Translations under genes and position numbers: made by a program
Shown here: one piece after another, positions 16,203 to 24,098 of the stretch
Position numbering within the stretch: the stretch's first letter is position 1
How the letters are laid out: every line of letters starts with the position of its first letter
DNA from: Bradyrhizobium sp. BR13661
Lineage (GTDB): Bacteria; Pseudomonadota; Alphaproteobacteria; Rhizobiales; Xanthobacteraceae
DNA length: 64,000 nt
Direction of reading: 5' to 3'
NCBI RefSeq assembly: GCF_029892425.1
Contig: NZ_JARXWB010000018.1
Span: forward strand, 90,282-154,281
The notes under the pieces: model-generated
What the model was told of the DNA's origin: nothing
The model's input: the letters and a program-made list of their open reading frames with translations, nothing else
Database searches by the model: none

Positions 16203-18083
16203 CTATGCGATTGCTTTGGACGACTTGCGTGCTTCTCGGCGGAGATAGGCCGCGAGGATGCCGAGCGCTGCCGGCGTCATGCCGTCGATCCGGCCGGCCT
16301 GCCCGACCGTGAAGGGCCGCGCCTTTTGCAGCTTGGCACGAACCTCATTGGAGAGACCCGGGACGAGGCTGTAATCGACGTCGGAGAGCACCATCCCCTC
16401 ATCGCGCCGGAAAGCTTCGACGTCGGCGCTCTGGCGCTCCAGATAGACGTCGTATTTGGCGTCGATCTCAAGATGGGTGGCGATGACAGGATCGATCGCC
16501 GAGAGCTCCGGCCAGATCGCCCGGACCTGGCTCCAACCGATATCAGGATAGGCCATCAACTCGAAGGCCGACCGACGCTGGCCGTCGTGGTTGAGGGACA
16601 ACCCGTGCTTGATCGCCTCGTTCGGGGTGATCGTCAGAGACTTCGAGAGCGCCCGGGCGGCATTCAGGGCGTCCATCTTGCTCCGGTGATACTGCGTCCG
16701 GGCGCTCCCGACACAGCCCAGCGCGATCCCCTTCTCGGTCAGACGCTGATCGGCATTGTCCGCCCGCAAAGTCAGCCGGTATTCGGCCCGCGAGGTGAAC
16801 ATCCGATAGGGCTCGGTGATCCCGCGGGTGACAAGGTCGTCGATCATGACCCCGAGGTATCCATCAGCCCGGTCGAACACGGTCAGCGCGGCGCCGCCGG
16901 CAGCGAGCGCCGCATTCAGGCCGGCCACGATGCCCTGGCCGGCAGCTTCCTCATATCCTGTGGTGCCGTTGATCTGCCCGGCCAGGAAGAGACCGCGCAG
17001 GCGCTTGGTCTGCAGGGTCGGATCGAGCTCGCGGGGATCGATGTGGTCGTACTCGATGGCGTAGCCGGGACGGACCATCTTCACCCGCTCCAGGCCAGGG
17101 ATGCTGGCCAGGATCGCGAGCTGGACCTCCTCTGGAAGTGATGTGGAGATGCCATTGGGATAGACGGTCGTATCGTCGAGGCCTTCCGGCTCGAGGAAGA
17201 TCTGATGGCCATCGCGATCGCCGAAGCGGACGATCTTGTCCTCGATCGAGGGGCAATAGCGCGGACCCGAGCTCTTGATCTGGCCGGAGTACATCGGGGA
17301 GCGATGGACATTGGCTCGGATCACCTCATGGGTGGCGGCCGTGGTCCGAGTGATCCCGCACTGGATCTGCGGAGTCGTGATCCGCCCGGTCATCACCGAA
17401 AACGGCTCCGGCGGCTCGTCACCGGGCTGCATCTCGACCGCGGACCAGTCGATCGTCGACCCATCCAGACGCGGCGGCGTGCCGGTCTTGAGGCGTCCGA
17501 GCTTGAAGCCAGCGCGCTCAAACGAGGCCGAAAGACCCATCGCGGGGGCCTCTCCGACCCGACCGGCAGGCCAATTCTTCTCGCCGAGATGGATCAGACC
17601 ACGGAGGAAGGTGCCGGTGGTGACGACAACGGCCCCTGCCCGGAGCTCTCGGCCATCAGCCAGGCGCAGTCCCGTCACCCGGCCATCGACCACGATGAGT
17701 TCGTCGGCCTCGCCTTCGATGACGGAAAGTCCCCCGGTCTCCCGGATCGCGATCTGCATGGCGGCGGCATAGAGCTTCCGGTCAGCCTGCGCCCGCGGAC
17801 CACGGACAGCCGGACCTTTCCGGCGATTGAGAACGCGAAACTGGATCCCGCCGGCGTCGCCAACCCGGCCCATCAGGCCGTCGAGCGCATCGACCTCACG
17901 GACCAGATGGCCCTTCCCGAGACCGCCGATGGCGGGATTGCAGGACATCGCGCCGACGGTCGAGAAGCGGTGCGTCACCAGCGCCGTCGTCGCGCTCATC
18001 CGGGCGGCCGCAGCCGCGGCCTCGCAGCCGGCATGGCCGCCGCCGATGACGATGACGTCGAAACTCGCTTGCTCTGTACGCAT
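16203..18083 (-). CDS. mnmG: tRNA uridine 5-carboxymethylaminomethyl modification protein MnmG (GidA)
   Basis: A 626-residue FAD protein that, with MnmE, modifies U34 of several tRNAs. The Rossmann FAD motif is GGGHAG at residues 14-19. Further marks are MSCNPAIGGLGKGHLVREVDALDG, ALIHLGEKNWPAGR-like sequence (here GLIHLGEKNWPAGR), RLKTGTPPRL, and the late LFLAGQINGTTGYEEAAGQG. Start ATG 18083. It heads the mnmG-rsmG-parA-parB run. Its partner mnmE lies upstream on the same strand across the parS-rich gap. Confidence 0.98.
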   Translation of the reverse strand: MRTEQASFDVIVIGGGHAGCEAAAAAARMSATTALVTHRFSTVGAMSCNPAIGGLGKGHLVREVDALDGLMGRVGDAGGIQFRVLNRRKGPAVRGPRAQADRKLYAAAMQIAIRETGGLSVIEGEADELIVVDGRVTGLRLADGRELRAGAVVVTTGTFLRGLIHLGEKNWPAGRVGEAPAMGLSASFERAGFKLGRLKTGTPPRLDGSTIDWSAVEMQPGDEPPEPFSVMTGRITTPQIQCGITRTTAATHEVIRANVHRSPMYSGQIKSSGPRYCPSIEDKIVRFGDRDGHQIFLEPEGLDDTTVYPNGISTSLPEEVQLAILASIPGLERVKMVRPGYAIEYDHIDPRELDPTLQTKRLRGLFLAGQINGTTGYEEAAGQGIVAGLNAALAAGGAALTVFDRADGYLGVMIDDLVTRGITEPYRMFTSRAEYRLTLRADNADQRLTEKGIALGCVGSARTQYHRSKMDALNAARALSKSLTITPNEAIKHGLSLNHDGQRRSAFELMAYPDIGWSQVRAIWPELSAIDPVIATHLEIDAKYDVYLERQSADVEAFRRDEGMVLSDVDYSLVPGLSNEVRAKLQKARPFTVGQAGRIDGMTPAALGILAAYLRREARKSSKAIA

Positions 18084-18140
18084 GGGCGGACTTCTAGCTC
18101 AGAGGCAGGAAAGCCGGAAGTGGAAACTGGGTGAGGTGGA

Positions 18141-18156
18141 TGTTTCACGTGAAACG
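18141..18156. other. parS centromere site
   Basis: TGTTTCACGTGAAACG matches the parS palindrome at 15 of 16 positions. It lies 58 bases upstream of the mnmG start, within the 437-bp mnmG-mnmE gap (18084-18520), which holds four parS sites and one palindromic repeat but no gene. Confidence 0.93.
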
Positions 18157-18223
18157 GGGTGGGCTGCTGCGTGGTTCGCGAAAACAACCCCATGCACAGT
18201 AGGGAGGGTGTTGGCCTGATTGG

Positions 18224-18239
18224 TGTTTCACGTGAAACA
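18224..18239. other. parS centromere site, perfect
   Basis: TGTTTCACGTGAAACA is a perfect 16-bp parS palindrome, 83 bases from the previous site. Confidence 0.96.
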
Positions 18240-18298
18240 GGATGACCGGGCTATGGGCACGACCCGTCCATTGAAGCGAGCCTCCCGCCGCCGTGCTC

Positions 18299-18386
18299 CG
18301 TCATTGCGAGCGCAGCGAAGCAATCCAGAATTCCCTCGACGAAGGCAGTCCGGATTGCTTCGTCGCAAGTGTTCCTCGCAATGACG
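18299..18386. repeat. Palindromic element, CGTCATTGCGAG family
   Basis: An 88-bp palindrome bounded by CGTCATTGCGAGCGCAGC and CCTCGCAATGACG, with inner words GAAGCAATCCAGAA and CCGGATTGCTTC. It sits between parS sites in the gap downstream of mnmE and upstream of mnmG, and could end the mnmE transcript. Confidence 0.85.
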
Positions 18387-18427
18387 CGGATGGAGCCAGA
18401 GGCTCACCGCTGCTTATGAGCCTGCGT

Positions 18428-18443
18428 TGTTTCACGTGAAACA
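18428..18443. other. parS centromere site, perfect
   Basis: TGTTTCACGTGAAACA is a perfect parS palindrome. Its centre is 34 bases from the next site, about three helical turns. Confidence 0.96.
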
Positions 18444-18461
18444 GTCAGGAACCCTCGTCTG

Positions 18462-18477
18462 TGTTTCACGTGAAACA
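18462..18477. other. parS centromere site, perfect
   Basis: TGTTTCACGTGAAACA is a perfect parS palindrome, 43 bases past the end of the mnmE coding region in the direction of transcription. Confidence 0.96.
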
Positions 18478-18520
18478 CAAGCAATGGAACAAGCGCTAGT
18501 CCTACATTGTAGAACTAGGG

Positions 18521-19867
18521 CTACTTTCCAATACAGAACTTCTGGAAGATGGCCCCAAGGACGTCCTCGACGTCGACTCGGCCAAGCAGCCGACCAAGAG
18601 CATAAGCGGCGGCACGCAGTTCTTCGGCGGCCAGCTCTTCCCCCTCTTCTACAAGTTCCAAACTCCGACGCAAGCTGTCCGAGGCCCGCGCCAACAAATC
18701 TCGTTGCCGAGCCCTCGTGACCAACGCACCTTCGGTGGTTCCAAAAAACTCGGCCGCAAATTTCACGAGAGCCTCGACCAGTTCGGGAATGCCATCGCCG
18801 CGGCTCGCCGAGATTCCGAGCTCACCCTGCGGACCAGCTCCGCCTAGATCAATCTTGTTGCGTACGACCCAGACCGAGCTGTGGGACTGATCTCCCGCGC
18901 CCGATTGGAGGAGCGACCGCATTACGTCCGGACCGACAGCGCGCTCCCCCTCCACCAGCCACAACACGAGGTCGGCATCCTCGGCCCGCGCCCTCGCGCG
19001 GCGCACACCTTCCTGCTCGACGGGATCATCGGTCTCTCTGATGCCAGCCGTGTCGATCACGGTAACGGGATAGCCGTCGAGATCGAGCTGCACCTCGATG
19101 ATGTCACGCGTGGTGCCGGCGTGCGGCGAGACGATCGCGACCTCGCGGCGGGCGAGCTGATTCATCAGCGTCGACTTGCCGACATTCGGCGGGCCGGCGA
19201 TCGCAACCATCAGGCCATCGCGCAGCCGTTCAGAATGTCCCTGAGCCGCAAGTACTTCTGCAATTTCGTCGTGCAGCGCCTTGATCGCTTTCACCGCTGG
19301 CGCCCGCAGCTCCGCCGGCACATCGCCCTCATCGGAAAAATCGATGCCGGCCTCGATCAGGGCCGAGGCCTCGATGATGCGCTCGCGCCAGTCGCGTGCG
19401 CGATTGCCGAGCAGGCCTTGCAACTGGCGCAGCGCCTGGCGGCGCTGACGATCGGTGTCGGCATGAATGAGATCGTCGAGGCCCTCGGCCTCGGTCAGGT
19501 CGAGCTTGCCGTTCTCGAAGGCGCGCCGGGTGAACTCGCCGGGTTCCGCCGCGCGCGTATTCGGAATTGAAGAAATTGCGGTAAAGAGCGCGGATAGCAC
19601 CGCGCGGCCGCCATGGACGTGAAATTCGGCGATGTCCTCGCCGGTCGCGCTCCCCGGCCCTGGAAACCAGAGCACGACCGCGTCGTCGATCGGCTGGCCC
19701 GCACTGTCACGAAGCAGCCGACGGCTGGCCTGCCGCGGCGCAGGCAGCTTGCCCGCGAGGGATGTCAGCACGATCCCTGCTTGCGGACCGGAAACGCGCA
19801 CCAGGGCGATCGCGCTCGGCGGACGGCCGGACGACAGCGCAAAGATGGTCTGGTCTCGCGGGTGCAT
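18521..19867 (-). CDS. mnmE: tRNA modification GTPase MnmE (TrmE)
   Basis: A 448-residue GTPase acting with MnmG on U34 of tRNA. The N-terminal formyl-THF domain has TIFALSSGRPPSAIALVRVSG and GEFTRRAFENGKLDLTEAE. The G domain has the P-loop GPPNVGKST (225-233), AGTTRD, DTAGIRETDD and NKID. The C-terminus ends in FCIGK with the essential Cys. Start ATG 19867. It is downstream of rho on the same strand, separated by a 317-bp gap with a rho terminator. Confidence 0.98.
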   Translation of the reverse strand: MHPRDQTIFALSSGRPPSAIALVRVSGPQAGIVLTSLAGKLPAPRQASRRLLRDSAGQPIDDAVVLWFPGPGSATGEDIAEFHVHGGRAVLSALFTAISSIPNTRAAEPGEFTRRAFENGKLDLTEAEGLDDLIHADTDRQRRQALRQLQGLLGNRARDWRERIIEASALIEAGIDFSDEGDVPAELRAPAVKAIKALHDEIAEVLAAQGHSERLRDGLMVAIAGPPNVGKSTLMNQLARREVAIVSPHAGTTRDIIEVQLDLDGYPVTVIDTAGIRETDDPVEQEGVRRARARAEDADLVLWLVEGERAVGPDVMRSLLQSGAGDQSHSSVWVVRNKIDLGGAGPQGELGISASRGDGIPELVEALVKFAAEFFGTTEGALVTRARQRDLLARASDSLRRSLELVEEGEELAAEELRAAAYALGRLLGRVDVEDVLGAIFQKFCIGK

Positions 19868-20184
19868 GGCCTATTTGTCCGGCTGGCGGGGAAAAGGCAA
19901 ACGGGCCCGTTCTCGGTCAGCCGGAGCAACGATTTTGCTGCGGTCAAACCCGCAATAAGATAAATATTGCACTGCAGCAGTGCACTCGGATTTTGCCGCA
20001 AAAGTCGCCATCCAGAGCGATTTCGGTCGATCATAAGTCAACTATTTGATAAATATATCAACAACTTAATTGACACCATGATTCGGAAGCCTGCCACTCG
20101 TCGCCATGCTGCACTTTCCCTGCAGCAAAGCTGCACAACGAAAAAGGGCGCCCGAAGGCGCCCTGATGTCTTGCTGCACTGCAC
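19868..20184. other. Intergenic region rho-mnmE with several dyads
   Basis: This 317-bp stretch contains no gene. Its rho side holds the rho terminator (20141-20164). The rest is more A/T-rich than its surroundings and carries a perfect dyad TGCACTGC-A-GCAGTGCA (19968-19984), TGCAGC-AAA-GCTGCA (20121-20135), the word GCTGCAC three times (20108, 20130, 20173), and TTGATA-AATA-TATCAA (20046-20061). It probably contains the mnmE promoter, reading leftwards. No regulator is recognised. Confidence 0.5.
20141..20164 (-). terminator. Rho-independent terminator of rho
   Basis: Read on the minus strand, AGGGCGCC-TTCG-GGCGCCCTTTTT: a seven- to eight-base GC-rich stem, a stable UUCG tetraloop and a run of five T. 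It begins 21 bases after the rho stop codon. This is the most classical intrinsic terminator in the window. Confidence 0.9.
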
Positions 20185-21450
20185 TCAGGTATTCATGGAG
20201 TCGAAGAACTCCGAATTGCTCTTGGTCGAGCGCAGCTTGTCGAGCAGGAAGTCGATTCCGTCCATCGTACCCATCGGGTTGAGGATGCGGCGGAGCACGT
20301 ACATCTTCTTCAGCACCTGCGGATCGGTGATGAGCTCCTCCTTGCGGGTGCCGGAGCGCGAGATGTCGATCGCCGGGAAGGTGCGCTTGTCCGAGACCTT
20401 CCGGTCCAGGATCAGTTCCGAGTTACCGGTGCCCTTGAACTCTTCGAAAATGACTTCGTCCATGCGGCTGCCGGTATCGACCAGTGCGGTCGCGATGATG
20501 GTCAGCGAGCCGCCCTCCTCGATGTTGCGGGCGGCACCGAAGAAGCGCTTCGGGCGCTGTAGCGCGTTGGCGTCGACACCGCCGGTCAGCACCTTGCCTG
20601 AGGACGGCACCACCGTGTTGTAGGCGCGGCCGAGGCGCGTGATCGAATCGAGCAGGATGACGACGTCGCGACCATGCTCGACGAGGCGCTTGGCCTTTTC
20701 GATCACCATCTCGGCGACCTGAACGTGGCGCACCGCCGGTTCGTCGAAGGTCGACGACACGACCTCGCCCTTCACCGAGCGCTGCATGTCGGTGACTTCT
20801 TCCGGACGTTCGTCGATCAGAAGTACGATCAGATAACATTCGGGATGGTTGTGCGCGATCGAGTGCGCGATGTTCTGCATCAGCACGGTTTTACCCGTGC
20901 GCGGCGGCGCCACGATCAGCGCGCGCTGGCCCTTGCCGATCGGGGCGACGATGTCGATCACGCGTGCCGACAGGTCTTTCCGCGTCGGATCGTCGATTTC
21001 CATGCGGAAACGCTGGTTCGGAAACAGCGGCGTGAGGTTGTCGAAATTGACCTTGTGCTTGGCCTTTTCCGGATCCTCGAAATTGAGCGTGTTGACTTTC
21101 AGCAGCGCGAAATAGCGCTCGCCCTCTTTCGGGCTGCGAATATGGCCTTCGATGGTGTCGCCGGTGCGCAGGCCGAAGCGGCGGATCTGCGAGGGCGAAA
21201 CGTAGATGTCATCAGGGCCGGGCAGATAATTCGCATCGGGAGAGCGGAGAAAGCCGAAGCCGTCGGAGAGAACCTCGACCACACCCTGGCCGACGATGTC
21301 TGTCTCAGCCAGCGCAAGCTGCTTGAGGATGGCGAACAGCAGCTCCTGTTTGCGCATGGTGCTGGCGTTCTCGACCCCGTTTTCCTCCGCAAACGAGACC
21401 AGCTCGGCCGGCGTTTTGGACTTGAGGTCTTCGAGTTTAATTTCCCGCAT
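20185..21450 (-). CDS. rho: Transcription termination factor Rho
   Basis: A 421-residue RNA helicase of normal length. The N-terminal helical and cold-shock-like RNA-binding domain has MREIKLEDLKSKTPAEL and GVVEVLSDGFGFLRSPDANY. The motor has the Walker A-type APPRTGKTVL, the LLIDERPEEVTDM segment, and SITRLGRAYN followed by the Q- and R-loop region. Start taken at ATG 21450; the frame is open 38 codons further but those residues are not Rho-like. The 261-bp region upstream (21451-21711) holds its leader and the hemJ 3' end, with nothing else recognised. Confidence 0.98.
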   Translation of the reverse strand: MREIKLEDLKSKTPAELVSFAEENGVENASTMRKQELLFAILKQLALAETDIVGQGVVEVLSDGFGFLRSPDANYLPGPDDIYVSPSQIRRFGLRTGDTIEGHIRSPKEGERYFALLKVNTLNFEDPEKAKHKVNFDNLTPLFPNQRFRMEIDDPTRKDLSARVIDIVAPIGKGQRALIVAPPRTGKTVLMQNIAHSIAHNHPECYLIVLLIDERPEEVTDMQRSVKGEVVSSTFDEPAVRHVQVAEMVIEKAKRLVEHGRDVVILLDSITRLGRAYNTVVPSSGKVLTGGVDANALQRPKRFFGAARNIEEGGSLTIIATALVDTGSRMDEVIFEEFKGTGNSELILDRKVSDKRTFPAIDISRSGTRKEELITDPQVLKKMYVLRRILNPMGTMDGIDFLLDKLRSTKSNSEFFDSMNT

Positions 21451-21711
21451 TGGGGTGGTCCTGTGGGGTAGCCTTGGGAGGGGGGTGCGAGGAGGCTCTG
21501 AAATGCGGACGCGAGAAGGTAAGGTCCGCAGGTCTGGCAAGGTTACGTGCCCGTGGGGCTTCAAACCTGATGCGGTGTCCGGCCTTTAAAAAGCTCAGAC
21601 ACAACCACATCCGCCTGCGTTGGGTGGGATGTCGACAATATAGAAAATCGCTTTCCACTCCGCAAGCCGAAGCGCTGAGCGATCGTTCACGTTTCCTGCC
21701 TCAAATCTTGC

Positions 21712-22146
21712 CTAGAACGGCTTCACGATCACCATGATGACGATGATGATCATCAGGACGGTCGGCACCTCATTGATAATCCGGAAGAATTTCTGGCTGT
21801 GCAGGCGCTTGTCGGCCGCGAAGTCCTTGAGCCAGCGGGAAAAAAAGCCGTGGACCGCGGACATGGCGAGGACCATTGCCAGTTTTACGTGCAGCCAGCC
21901 GAAGCTGAACCAGTGACCGGCCCAGGCGAGATAAAGCCCGGCGAGCCAGGTGACGATCATGGCGGGATTGATGATCGCCTTGAACAGCCGGCGCTCCATG
22001 ACCTTGAAGGTTTCGGACTGTTTTGAGCCGATCTCGGCTTCCGAGTGATAGACGAACAGCCTGGGCAGATAGAGCATGCCGGCCATCCAGGCGATGACCG
22101 CAATGACGTGCAGCGCCTTGACCCAGAGATAGACGTCTTCAAACAT
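21712..22146 (-). CDS. hemJ: Protoporphyrinogen oxidase HemJ
   Basis: A 144-residue membrane protein with four hydrophobic helices. It has the N-terminal WVKALHVIAVIAWMAGMLYLPRLFVYH segment, in which the conserved His and the Tyr-Leu-Pro-Arg motif are diagnostic for HemJ, and a late KFFRIINEVP motif. HemJ converts protoporphyrinogen IX to protoporphyrin IX in heme synthesis. It sits upstream of rho, as in rhizobia. The hemE gene that often stands next to it in relatives is not here. Confidence 0.93.
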   Translation of the reverse strand: MFEDVYLWVKALHVIAVIAWMAGMLYLPRLFVYHSEAEIGSKQSETFKVMERRLFKAIINPAMIVTWLAGLYLAWAGHWFSFGWLHVKLAMVLAMSAVHGFFSRWLKDFAADKRLHSQKFFRIINEVPTVLMIIIVIMVIVKPF

Positions 22147-22605
22147 TCTTGGCGCCTGGCTTTCCGTCCGCCTGCTCGGCGGTCTGGGGATAGTAAGAAC
22201 TCGTTAAGGTCTCGCCTCCACACATATCCTTCGGTAGCGCCTTCCTCAAATCTAGAATCTTAGATTCTTAAGGTTTGAGTCTGAGTGACCGTGGATTGGA
22301 CTCACACAATGCCGTCCGCACGTTCGCGCGCGCTTGTTCACATCCATCAACATGTCCCTGCCAGTTCCTGTCTGGCCAGATAAATGGTCCGAGCTCAAAG
22401 GCTTGCGCATTTTGATCCGCAGCCTATCAAGGGAGTTATCGGCGCAATCCCGCTTCTCTCTCGACAGGCGACCGGACTTGTTCCGACGGGCAGTGGTGTG
22501 AAGAAAATTGGCACTTATCCCGCCCCCGGTGTCGCGCAACGCTTTCCGAGGGGTTAAGGTCCACAGAAATCCACAAACCACACCGCCTCCATACAAAGAG
22601 TTTTT
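22147..22605. other. Candidate chromosomal replication origin (oriC)
   Basis: This 459-bp gene-free gap lies between divergent hemJ and ppsR. In Caulobacter and Sinorhizobium oriC lies beside hemE and the ppsR-type (DUF299) gene. Visible elements are a dyad AGAATCT-T-AGATTCT in an A/T-rich patch (22253-22267); DnaA-box-like words TGATCCGCA (22413-22421) and two TCCACA hexamers exactly ten bases apart (22560-22565 and 22570-22575); and TTAAGGT three times (22204, 22268, 22554). No perfect TTATCCACA box is present. Genes run away from this gap on both sides for several kilobases, and parS sites are 4-6 kb off. The location is suggestive; the motifs alone are weak. Confidence 0.5.
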
Positions 22606-23451
22606 GTGCCGACCTCGAACAATTATTTCCATCTGCACCTCGTCTCCGACTCCACCGGCGAGACCCTGATTACGGTCGCGCGCGCCGTCGCCGCGCAATA
22701 TGCGAACGTCACCCCGGTCGAGCATGTCTATCCGCTGGTGCGCAGCCAGAAGCAGCTCGACCGCGTGCTCGACGAGATCGAGGAGGCGCCTGGAATCGTG
22801 CTGTTCACGCTGCTGGAGAAGGACCTGGTCTCCAGGCTCGAGGACAAGTGCAAGGCGATCAACGTTCCGAGCCTGTCGATCATCGGCCCGGTGATGCAAT
22901 TGTTCGAAGCCTATCTCGGTGCCGCGACGACGGGTCGCGTCGGCGCGCAGCACGTGCTCAATGCGGAATATTTCAAGCGCATCGATGCCTTGAACTACAC
23001 CATGATCCACGATGACGGCCAGCATGTCGAAGGGCTCGAGGAAGCTGATGTCGTGCTGGTCGGCGTGTCCCGCACGTCGAAGACGCCGACATCGATCTAT
23101 CTTGCCAACCGCGGCATTCGCACCGCAAACGTGCCGCTCGTGCCGGGCATTCCGGTGCCGGCGCAATTGGAGACACTGACGCGCCCGCTGGTGGTGAGCC
23201 TGCATGCGACGCCCGAACGCCTGATCCAGATCCGACAGAACCGCCTGCTCTCCATGGGCGCCGAATCCGGATCCGGCAGCGACACCTATACTGACAGGCA
23301 ATCGGTCACCGAGGAGGTTGCGTTCGCGCGCAAGCTCAGCGCCAAGCACGACTGGCCGCTGCTCGACGTGACGCGGCGCTCGATCGAGGAAACTGCAGCC
23401 GCGATCATGAAGCTCTACAGCGATCGCCAGCGCAACCGGCCTTCTGAATAA
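22606..23451 (+). CDS. Pyruvate, phosphate dikinase regulatory protein (DUF299 family)
   Basis: A 281-residue bifunctional kinase/phosphorylase family member that switches pyruvate phosphate dikinase or PEP synthase on and off by threonine phosphorylation. It opens with LHLVSDSTGETLITVARA and has the P-loop-like GVSRTSKTPTSIYLANRG, then VPLVPGIPVP. GTG 22606 is the start; only a weak AAAGAG precedes it. It is the first gene right of the candidate origin and leads ppsR-maf-coaE-dnaQ. Confidence 0.93.
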   Translation: MPTSNNYFHLHLVSDSTGETLITVARAVAAQYANVTPVEHVYPLVRSQKQLDRVLDEIEEAPGIVLFTLLEKDLVSRLEDKCKAINVPSLSIIGPVMQLFEAYLGAATTGRVGAQHVLNAEYFKRIDALNYTMIHDDGQHVEGLEEADVVLVGVSRTSKTPTSIYLANRGIRTANVPLVPGIPVPAQLETLTRPLVVSLHATPERLIQIRQNRLLSMGAESGSGSDTYTDRQSVTEEVAFARKLSAKHDWPLLDVTRRSIEETAAAIMKLYSDRQRNRPSE

Positions 23452-23472
23452 TCTTGGGAATAGTTCGCAAAG

Positions 23473-24081
23473 ATGGGTCTGTGGCGCGGCACCTCTCCGT
23501 TGATCCTGGCGTCGCAGAGCAGCGCGCGAAAAATGCTGCTCGAAAATGCCGGGCTCGAATTCGAGGCGGTGACCGCTGATGTCGACGAGCGGGGCATTCA
23601 GGCTGCATCGAAACTTTCAAACCCGCGTGAGATCGGCCTGCTCTTGGCGCGTGAGAAGGCCATGGCGGTCTCAGCAAATCGTCCGGGAAGTTACGTGATC
23701 GGTGCCGACCAGACACTGGCGCTCGGCGACCGTCTCTTCAACAAGCCCGCCGGACGCCCGCAGGCATTGGCGCAATTGCGCGATCTCGCAGGCAAAAGCC
23801 ACGAGCTGAATTCTGCCGTGGCTGTCGCGCGCGACGGCAAGATTGTCTTCGAGGATGTATCGGTCGCCCGCATGACCATGCGGCCAATGACCGAGGCGGA
23901 GTTGTCGGCCTATCTCGACGCTGCCGGCAATGCCGTCACCACGAGCGTTGGCGCCTATCAGTTGGAGGGTCTCGGAATCCATCTGTTCGAGCGCATCGAG
24001 GGCGATCATTTCACCATTCTTGGTCTGCCGCTGCTGCCGCTGCTTGCGTTCCTGCGGAGCGAGCATCTAATTGCGGTTTAG
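23473..24081 (+). CDS. maf: Maf-family nucleotide pyrophosphatase
   Basis: A 202-residue Maf protein. It has LILASQSSARKMLLENAGL at the start, the catalytic region YVIGADQTLALGDRLFNKP with the key Asp, and a late DAAGNAVTTSVGAYQLEGLG. Maf enzymes hydrolyse non-canonical or modified nucleoside triphosphates; the exact substrate subclass (dTTP/UTP or m7GTP) is not decided here. ATG 23473, 21 bases after ppsR. The stop is only 17 bases before coaE; aroE, which commonly sits between them in rhizobia, is absent. Confidence 0.92.
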   Translation: MGLWRGTSPLILASQSSARKMLLENAGLEFEAVTADVDERGIQAASKLSNPREIGLLLAREKAMAVSANRPGSYVIGADQTLALGDRLFNKPAGRPQALAQLRDLAGKSHELNSAVAVARDGKIVFEDVSVARMTMRPMTEAELSAYLDAAGNAVTTSVGAYQLEGLGIHLFERIEGDHFTILGLPLLPLLAFLRSEHLIAV

Positions 24082-24098
24082 ACACTAGATATGGCCAG

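Noticed and set aside
20046..20061. TTGAT-AAATAT-ATCAA resembling an FNR/FixK box
   Set aside because: The FNR/FixK spacing is four bases (TTGAT-N4-ATCAA); here it is six.
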